Position numbers and translations under genes: made by a program
Part shown: in pieces, positions 16,778 through 21,998 of the stretch
Layout of the letters: every line of letters begins with the position of its first letter
How positions within the stretch are numbered: the stretch's first letter is position 1
Source: Stentor coeruleus
Lineage: Eukaryota; Ciliophora; Heterotrichea; Heterotrichida; Stentoridae
Length of the DNA stretch: 21,998 nt
Direction of reading: 5' to 3'
NCBI GenBank assembly: GCA_001970955.1
Contig: MPUH01001178.1
Location: forward strand, 1 to 21,998
Notes under the pieces: model-generated
The model's database searches: none
What the model saw: the letters and a program-made list of their open reading frames with translations, nothing else
What the model was told of the DNA's origin: nothing

Positions 16778-17224
16778 TTAGGTCTTTTCTTCATCTGAAT
16801 CATATGAAAAGTTCGTGACATCCGTTTTCTTCTTTAAAAGTTCACGGAAAAAAACGTAGTTACCAGCAAGAGCTAGACTAAAACCAACATTTATACTTTC
16901 ACTATTAAGATTGAAATCCAATTGAAAATTCATAGCTTCATAGATTTCTGGGTTTAAAATAACATCACCTTTGCTTTCTTGAAGCTCTGTGACTAAAGAA
17001 TCAAGTTTCATTATACTTGAGTTAATTACTTGTTGGAATTTTATTGTTTCTTCAGCTATTGTTGATACGATATCTTCTTTTATCATATAAACACGATTTT
17101 GCATTATATTCTTGTAGAGCATTACTTTGTCGTGCATTAAATCAAGAACAGTTGTTAGAATGTTTCTTCTGATTTCATCATCTTCACAGATACAAGGATT
17201 TGATTCACAGTCAGAACACTCCAT
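16778..17224 (-). CDS. Unknown helical protein with Cys-rich N-terminus, 148 aa
   Basis: I do not recognise this family. It starts MECSDCESNPCICEDDE, with four Cys at residues 3, 6, 11 and 13 (CxxC and CxC), which could bind a metal or be acylated. Residues about 18-85 are long amphipathic helices (NILTTVLDLMHDKVMLYKNI and IVSTIAEETIKFQQVINSS). The C-terminus is acidic (SYDSDEEKT). The frame is clean and codon use is ordinary. Its tail-to-tail neighbour ends 19 bp away, so the two transcripts probably overlap or have very short 3' UTRs. It is more likely a real gene than not. Confidence 0.7.
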   Translation of the reverse strand: MECSDCESNPCICEDDEIRRNILTTVLDLMHDKVMLYKNIMQNRVYMIKEDIVSTIAEETIKFQQVINSSIMKLDSLVTELQESKGDVILNPEIYEAMNFQLDFNLNSESINVGFSLALAGNYVFFRELLKKKTDVTNFSYDSDEEKT

Positions 17225-17888
17225 TATTATAGAGAAAGATGTAGGGATTTTTATGATAGGTTTTGGAAAGATAAAATTTTTATTAGAGAAGATAAGATTT
17301 TTAAGGGAGAAGATTTTTAGAATCGAATTTATCTGAAAGTTTCGTGCTTTTGAACTTTGGTTATGAAGTTTTTAAGGAAAGTATGAATGAGGATGATTTA
17401 GTGGCTTTTTTATTTTGATTGTTGAAATTAGGCTATGGTAAAGATATGTGCTTTTTATAGATTTATATAAAATTGTAGTAAGTTTTTAAAATTTTAGTGA
17501 TAGATGAGATATGTGTTTTTATGATTCCTATGCTGATTTAAGGTTATTTTAGTTTTAAAGATTATAGTTTATTTTGCATTTTAATCGCACTGATTATGAA
17601 ATAAATAAAGCATCTCTAAATATTTTTCTACTAAATAATCTATAATCTGCATCTAAACAAAATATTCAACTCTATCTCCTTCATCTATTTCAAATAAACC
17701 TTTAAACATCCATTATTTTAGCAACAAAATCTTTATCAATGCAACTTTTATCTGATACTGCAAAATTTTTATCAATACTTTGCATAAAAAACTCTTTCAT
17801 ATCTTAATATCAAAATCTTTAAAAGCATTAGCATGAAAAAAAAATCAACCTTCCCTTTCTTTTACAAAAAGTATCTTAGAAAAAAAAA
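17225..17888. other. Intergenic DNA with an abrupt strand-composition switch
   Basis: G-rich on the plus strand from 17225 to about 17560 (17281-17460: 42 G, 8 C by hand count), then C-rich and G-poor from about 17580 to 17870. No gene is visible in either part. The left part is upstream of the unknown helical protein, and the right part is downstream of the tRNA. Confidence 0.5.
17880..17888 (-). terminator. RNA polymerase III terminator of tRNA-Arg
   Basis: Nine A on the plus strand, so nine T on the transcribed minus-strand copy, directly after the tRNA 3' end. A run of four or more T ends pol III transcription. Confidence 0.85.
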
Positions 17889-17961
17889 CAGCCACGATGG
17901 GATTTGAACCCACAACCCCCAGATTAGAAGTCTGGTGCGCTATCCGTTGCGCCACGAGGCT
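17889..17961 (-). tRNA. tRNA-Arg(UCU): tRNA-Arg (anticodon UCU)
   Basis: A 73-nt cloverleaf on the minus strand, without intron. Acceptor AGCCTCG pairs with CGTGGCT except for one U-U mismatch at the 5:68 position; the discriminator is G. The D arm is GCGC-AACGGATA-GCGC, the anticodon arm is CCAGA-CTTCTAA-TCTGG with UCU at 17926-17928, the variable region is GGGTT, and the T arm is GTGGG-TTCAAAT-CCCAT. The internal promoter boxes A (TGGCGCAACGG) and B (GGTTCAAATCC) are present, and 3' CCA is not encoded, as expected for a eukaryotic nuclear gene. It reads AGA codons, common in this AT-rich DNA. Confidence 0.97.
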
Positions 17962-18121
17962 CTTGTATATACTAATCATCAAACTACAGCTTTAATATAA
18001 TTTACTCAAACCTCATCTTTACAAATAAACCTTATGAAATTATAGTATAATAATCATGATATTATGAATATATTTTGATATATTAAATGCATGTATATCC
18101 TTAATATCCTATTAGGCTAAA

Positions 18122-18937
18122 TTAGCGATTGTATGACTCTGCCAAGGATTCCAGGGTCTTTTTAACTTCTGCATCAGTGAAATTCGCAGCAGCTTGACGG
18201 AGAAGTTCAGCATTATTTAAAGGTTCAGGTTCAGGATCAGGAATATATTCTAAATGGTTAAAAGGTGAAGTCACAACATCTCTATATCTAACAACTTTCC
18301 TAGCCTTAAGCTCATTAACCAAAGCTTCAACAACCTCTTTATTCTGAGCCTTAAGCATACTAAGCCCCCATAAAGTTTCAGCAATTCCTTGAGCATGTAA
18401 ATGTTTAGCCTTAGTTTTAATCAGTGGAGCAAAGGTTTCTCCGATCTCTGCTGCAAAATCTAAGCCAAGTTTACCTGCAGCAAATATTGTATTTGAAGCA
18501 ACACCAACAGGAAGTTTCTTAACTTCAGTAATCTTCAATAGTTTCTTCAAATACTCAGAGCTCAAAGCTACAAAGCCTTGTTTTTCTTTAAGCTGCTTTT
18601 TAGAAAAGTTCCCACTGCGGTACTCTTTATTGGTAAATAGACTAGCAACTCTTATTGGTAAGACTTTTTCGTCAATAGCCTTAATTTCTTCTTCAACTTT
18701 AGCAGATTTTTCTTTAAGTTTAGCTAGGTCTTCTTTAGAAATTTGATAGAGTAAGTCTGAGATTTCTAGTGGGGTAATTGCAGTAGAGTCGATGCTTCCT
18801 GAGAACCGCATCATTCGTTGGGTATGCGTTGTTAAAGGATAGAGCTGGTAATGGAAACTTGTTGAGTCCATCATTGCCCCATTTCTCACAATTTCAGCAC
18901 GTAATTGATAGAGAAGTCCACTGAAGCCTTTCAGCAT
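18122..18937 (-). CDS. Probable mitochondrial helical-repeat protein, 271 aa
   Basis: The N-terminal 50 residues are rich in Arg, Ser, Thr, Leu and Met with few acids (MLKGFSGLLYQLRAEIVRNG, HYQLYPLTTHTQRMMRFSG), consistent with a mitochondrial targeting sequence. The rest is helical. Residues about 143-200 contain paired helices with the texture of RAP/FASTK/HPR-type organellar RNA-binding repeats: VASNTIFAAGKLGLDF, and IAETLWGLSMLKAQNKEVVE. The C-terminus ends FTDAEVKKTLESLAESYNR, with a Pro/Glu linker (PDPEPEPL) before it. An RNA-binding or mitoribosome-related role is an inference from repeat style only; no RAP domain is seen at the C-terminus. The gene itself is certain from its length and balanced composition. 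Confidence 0.7.
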   Translation of the reverse strand: MLKGFSGLLYQLRAEIVRNGAMMDSTSFHYQLYPLTTHTQRMMRFSGSIDSTAITPLEISDLLYQISKEDLAKLKEKSAKVEEEIKAIDEKVLPIRVASLFTNKEYRSGNFSKKQLKEKQGFVALSSEYLKKLLKITEVKKLPVGVASNTIFAAGKLGLDFAAEIGETFAPLIKTKAKHLHAQGIAETLWGLSMLKAQNKEVVEALVNELKARKVVRYRDVVTSPFNHLEYIPDPEPEPLNNAELLRQAAANFTDAEVKKTLESLAESYNR

Positions 18938-19200
18938 ATTTATTATTTGGATATCATTTATTAGATGATCAGTAGGATAGAAGAAGTAAAGATTTGAGGA
19001 ATGAGGGAAAATGTAATGGATGAAGATGATGAGAGGATTTAATTTTTAAAAGTTATTAATGTTAGGAAGTAAGATAGGATGTATTGATTTAAATATGTGT
19101 AGGTAGAGAAGATTTGGATGATTATTTGGAAATGAAGGATTTTTGTGTATAGCTATTAAGCTTAGTTGTAGTTTTTGAATTTACAATCATTTTATAAATT
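18938..19200. promoter_or_regulatory. Divergent promoter region, extreme G skew
   Basis: 263 bp shared by the mitochondrial-type gene (-) and the CDPK gene (+). Bases 18961-19200 hold 59 G and 5 C on the plus strand by hand count, and C is almost absent until about 19150. AT-rich DNA (CATTTTATAAATT) precedes the CDPK start. No defined element is recognised. Confidence 0.5.
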
Positions 19201-20595
19201 ATGGAAAATCCTGTTAAGAGAGAATGGCTGATATCTTCACATCCAGATAATATCAGAGATCACTATACATTTTTAAATCAAACCCTTGGAGAAGGCTCAT
19301 ATGGCTTCGTAAAAGTAGCTACACGCATACCAGATGGTGTTCGAAGGGCAATTAAAATTATTCCCAAAAAACGCATCAAAAGGCCTGAACTACTAACAAG
19401 AGAAATCAGTATCATGAAGCAAATTGCCCATCCAAACATCGTCAAGCTCTATGAAGTCTTTGAAGACCAGCAATACATTTATTTGCCCATGGAAATTTGT
19501 GAAGGCGGTGAGTTGTTCGATAAAATCATTGAAATGGGTAGATTTTCTGAGCAATTAGCTTGCCAACTGTTCCTACAAATGATTTCAGCCATCTCCTACT
19601 TGCATAGTAGAGACATTGTCCACCGTGACCTCAAACCAGAAAATTTCCTTTTCAGCAAAATTGAAGTAGACTCAAAGCTTAAACTCATAGACTTCGGCTT
19701 AGCAAAAAGTATCAAAAGTGAGAATAGAATGACAACAAAAACAGGGACTTGTTATTATGTATCACCAGAAATCCTCACTGGACCCTATACAGAAAAATGT
19801 GATATCTGGAGCCTTGGGGTAATTCTTTTTATGATGCTTTCTGGATATCCACCTTTTGATGGTGATACTGACAAAGACATTTTAGACTCAGTTAAAAACA
19901 GTCCTTTAGCATTTTCTGAACAAGTCTGGGAGACTATATCAAATGAAGCAAAAGATTTAGTAAGTCATTGTCTAGACAGGAATCCAGAGACTAGATTTTC
20001 AGCTGAACAAGTTTTAAGCCACCCTTGGTTTAGTGATAACATACATTCACCAACAACACCTGCAGTTATTGATGCTACACAACTAAGAACTTATCAGAAT
20101 AGTGTGAAATTTAGAAGAACTGTACTTAATTATATGGCAACTCAATGCTCTTCTGAAGAAATAGCTGAGTTAGTGAATCTTTTTATCAAGTTAGACACTA
20201 ATAGAGATGGAACTTTGAGTTTGAATGAAATACAAGCCGCATTGAACTCGTCTGATATCTCAAAACCAGATCTTGAAGAGTTGATTAAATGCATTGATCA
20301 TGATGGTTCTGGGAATATAGATTTAACTGAGTTTATTGCTGCGATGATGGGAAGGAAGGTTTATATGAGTCATGAAAAATTGTGGAATGCTTTTAAGAGG
20401 TTTGATATTAATGATAGAGGAAGAATTACAGCGGAAGAACTTAAGGAGGTTTTGGATCAGGAGCATTTGGTTAAAGACCCGAATTATTTTGTTGAGATGA
20501 TTAAGGAGGTTGATTTAGATGGTGATGGAACGGTGGACTTTGATGAGTTCGTTAAGATGATGGAGAAAGTCTCAATACAGCTTAGGAATAATTAG
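19201..20595 (+). CDS. Calcium-dependent protein kinase (CDPK), 464 aa
   Basis: Ser/Thr kinase switched on by calcium through its own calmodulin-like domain. The kinase domain spans about residues 22-281: Gly loop GEGSYG at 30-35, Lys52, Glu68, hinge MEICEGGEL with Met97 at the gatekeeper position, HRDLKPEN at 141-148 (Asp143 catalytic), DFG at 164-166, and SPE at 188-190 in place of the usual APE. The junction autoinhibitory segment is about 295-330 (KFRRTVLNYMATQ). Four EF loops begin near 332 (DTNRDGTLSLNE), 366 (DHDGSGNIDLTE), 402 (DINDRGRITAEE) and 438 (DLDGDGTVDFDE). Loops 1, 2 and 4 are canonical; loop 3 has Arg at position 5 and may bind weakly. The N-terminus MENP has no myristoylation signal, so it is probably soluble. 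Complete single exon, ending in TAG. CDPKs are found in plants, apicomplexans and ciliates. Confidence 0.96.
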   Translation: MENPVKREWLISSHPDNIRDHYTFLNQTLGEGSYGFVKVATRIPDGVRRAIKIIPKKRIKRPELLTREISIMKQIAHPNIVKLYEVFEDQQYIYLPMEICEGGELFDKIIEMGRFSEQLACQLFLQMISAISYLHSRDIVHRDLKPENFLFSKIEVDSKLKLIDFGLAKSIKSENRMTTKTGTCYYVSPEILTGPYTEKCDIWSLGVILFMMLSGYPPFDGDTDKDILDSVKNSPLAFSEQVWETISNEAKDLVSHCLDRNPETRFSAEQVLSHPWFSDNIHSPTTPAVIDATQLRTYQNSVKFRRTVLNYMATQCSSEEIAELVNLFIKLDTNRDGTLSLNEIQAALNSSDISKPDLEELIKCIDHDGSGNIDLTEFIAAMMGRKVYMSHEKLWNAFKRFDINDRGRITAEELKEVLDQEHLVKDPNYFVEMIKEVDLDGDGTVDFDEFVKMMEKVSIQLRNN

Positions 20596-21020
20596 TGATT
20601 ATGAATTGAGAGATAAATTGGAAGAGTTTTTATAGGAAGGGTATGAATTTTGTTTGAAAATTTTAAAATATGCTAAAATTGACTCTTTAGCATCGCATTT
20701 GTTGAGTTTTTATGTAATGGTTATGAGATCTACATAAAAGCATTAGTTTTTAAGTGTGGAATTTGGTCACAAAAATAATTTAGAACTTAGTTTTATATCT
20801 TAAAATAATTTTACTTTTATATGTATTATCTCTTAAAGTATACTAAATCTTAGAATAATTCCATATACTGATATTTAATATTCTTAAAAACCTATAAATC
20901 AAAACTAGTCTTATTTCAAATTTTTATAACAAAATCCAACCTCTCAAAGTCTTACCTTCGCTTATTCATATTTTAATGACAAAAATTTCAAGTTTATAAT
21001 AAGATAGTGCTGAATATTAT
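20596..21020. other. Intergenic DNA between CDPK and the charged-repeat gene
   Basis: G- and T-rich just after the CDPK stop, becoming C- and A-rich towards the next start (about 20880 onward). No frame or RNA gene is supported. Confidence 0.45.
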
Positions 21021-21998
21021 ATGGTAGATGAGAAGAAAATAGAAATAACTCCAGATTTTTTGGAAAAACACAGGAGCAACACTCGCAAGTACATGCATTT
21101 ACTAACAAGTTCAAAAGAAAAAGCTCCAAACCTTCAAGAAACACTAAACAGAATCGAGTCAAAATTCGGAGTTTCTATTAAAAGATCGACCTCACAAGAT
21201 CTGCATATAGAGTCAACTCGTGCATCAACAGATGAAAACTCTTTACAAGACTTCATAAAACAAATCAGAGCTAAATATTTAAAACCTACAGATTTAATTG
21301 ACCAAAATCCTACTCCTTTAATTGATTTATCAGTAGCTTCATCAATAAAATCTGATACTCCAAGCAAATCGTTGATAAAGTTTGAGCCTGTTTTGCNTCC
21401 AAGCAAATCGTTGATAAAGTTTGAGCCTGTTTTGCCTAAAGTTGAATTTTCTCAGAATCTTATTGATTTGGATATTCCTGCTGTGGTTCATATACAAAGC
21501 AACTCTTCAGGAAATAAAGCACAAGATTTTAAATGTTTGGATTTGATGGAAAATCGAAGTCCGAATAGTTTTTTTGTAGAGAGGAAGATTCAGAGTAATT
21601 TTGATAAAGAAGAGGATAAGAAAGGGAAAAGGAATGATTGGGAAAAAGAAAGAGAAAAGGAAAGAGAAAGAGAAAAGGAAAGAGAAAGAGAAAAGGAAAG
21701 AGAAAAGAAAAGAGAAAGAGAAAGAGAAAGAGAAAGAGAAAAGGAAAAGGAAAAGAGAAGAGAAAGAGAAAGAGAAAGGGATAAAGGNCCTAAAGTTGAA
21801 TTTTCTCAGAATCTTATTGATTTGGATATTCCTGCTGTGGTTCATATACAAAACAACTCTTCAGGAAATAAAACACAAGATTTTAAAAGTTTGGATTTGA
21901 TGGAAAATCGAAGTCCGAATAGTTTTTTTGTAGAGAGGAAGATTCAGAGTAATTTTGATAAAGAAGAGGATAAGAAAGGGAAAAGGAATGATTGGGAA
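21021..21998 (+). CDS. Partial protein with Ser-rich region and ER/EK charged tract (runs off the window)
   Basis: An ATG at 21021 opens a frame that stays open to the window end. The N-terminal part (TPDFLEKHRSNTRKYMHLLT, then LQETLNRIESKFGVSIKR) is helical and unassigned. A disordered region follows with DLIDQNPTPLIDLSV and QNLIDLDIPAVVH; LIDLD fits the clathrin-box pattern L-hydrophobic-x-hydrophobic-acidic, which is weak evidence. Then come about 45 residues of alternating Glu, Arg and Lys (WEKEREKEREREKE and on), likely a single alpha helix. Two N characters (21397, 21788) and repeated flanks show mis-assembly, so the real length and repeat number are unknown. The frame survives both joins. 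No 3' end is available. Function unknown; an adaptor or RNA-processing role would be a guess. Confidence 0.65.
   Translation, partial: MVDEKKIEITPDFLEKHRSNTRKYMHLLTSSKEKAPNLQETLNRIESKFGVSIKRSTSQDLHIESTRASTDENSLQDFIKQIRAKYLKPTDLIDQNPTPLIDLSVASSIKSDTPSKSLIKFEPVLXPSKSLIKFEPVLPKVEFSQNLIDLDIPAVVHIQSNSSGNKAQDFKCLDLMENRSPNSFFVERKIQSNFDKEEDKKGKRNDWEKEREKEREREKEREREKEREKKREREREREREKEKEKRRERERERDKXPKVEFSQNLIDLDIPAVVHIQNNSSGNKTQDFKSLDLMENRSPNSFFVERKIQSNFDKEEDKKGKRNDWE
21359..21435. repeat. 38-bp direct repeat around a single N (unmerged contig overlap)
   Basis: Bases 21359-21396 recur exactly at 21398-21435 with one N between. This is the same signature as at 12212: two contigs joined without merging their overlap. 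The added 39 bases happen to keep the frame. Confidence 0.9.
21435..21998. repeat. 354-base repeat across the N at 21788
   Basis: From 21789 on, the sequence repeats 21435 onward for the 210 bases available, with three substitutions that I count. Either a second haplotype or paralogue was appended where the low-complexity ER/EK tract broke the assembly, or there is a genuine in-frame tandem repeat of 118 codons. The N and the collapsed first join favour an artefact. Confidence 0.8.
21650..21780 (+). repeat. Purine-only GA-rich low-complexity tract
   Basis: About 130 bases of GAAAGA, GAAAAG and GAGAAA units with almost no pyrimidine, coding for the alternating Glu, Arg and Lys helix of the partial gene. 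Such mirror-like polypurine tracts slip in replication and collapse in assembly, which explains the nearby gap. The all-pyrimidine complement gives a spurious Ser/Phe/Leu frame. Confidence 0.9.

Noticed and set aside
21507..21851. 114-codon Ser/Phe/Leu-rich minus-strand frame
   Set aside because: Complement of the GA-only tract that encodes the ER/EK helix on the plus strand; crosses an assembly N.
1..21998. CRISPR array, transposase, integrase, virus-like or bacterial operon features
   Set aside because: No regularly spaced repeats, terminal inverted repeats with a transposase, viral hallmark genes or Shine-Dalgarno-led operons were seen on either strand.

Overview
The window looks like a macronuclear-type chromosome segment from a ciliate that reads the standard genetic code. 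A heterotrich close to Stentor is my best guess. The reasons: the DNA is AT-rich; nearly every gene is one uninterrupted open frame; TAA, TAG and TGA all act as terminators and Trp is TGG in the genes I read; a calcium-dependent protein kinase with the CDPK layout is present; and one decayed gene holds a 15-nt GT...TAG stretch with A at position 10, like heterotrich mini-introns. The taxonomic call is an inference, not something the sequence states.

Layout: 187-1239 (-) ankyrin-repeat protein; 1867-2892 (-) secreted-side Cys-rich, single-pass membrane RING-H2 protein; about 3957-10795 an array of five intact minus-strand genes for small EF-hand proteins, all starting MGC, in the order A1-B1-C-A2-B2, plus relics; 11539-11751 (-) a small possible gene; 11867-12872 (+) a NOT4/CNOT4-like RRM plus CCCH protein without a RING, split by an assembly artefact; 13039-13997 (-) a decayed Cys-rich zinc-binding gene; 14313-14765 (+) a CCT-motif protein; 16024-16758 (+) a C2-like plus coiled-coil protein facing 16778-17224 (-), an unknown helical protein; 17889-17961 (-) tRNA-Arg(UCU); 18122-18937 (-) a probable mitochondrial helical-repeat protein; 19201-20595 (+) a CDPK; and 21021 to the window end (+) a partial protein with a long charged ER/EK tract and a mis-joined repeat.

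The most interesting part is the EF-hand array. It reads as a tandem duplication of a [relic - C - A - B] unit in which the first C was almost wholly deleted. A and C proteins keep one textbook calcium loop. Both B proteins keep the fold and the lipid-anchor N-terminus but have lost the calcium ligands. The layout suggests a small family of membrane-tethered calcium sensors plus a calcium-independent partner or decoy, in a cell that also encodes a CDPK here.

Three single N characters (12212, 21397, 21788) mark contig joins whose flanking overlaps were not merged. They create false duplications and break two real genes. Several single-copy genes show strong strand asymmetry, C-rich at the sense 5' side and G-rich at the 3' side; the EF-hand array does not follow this.
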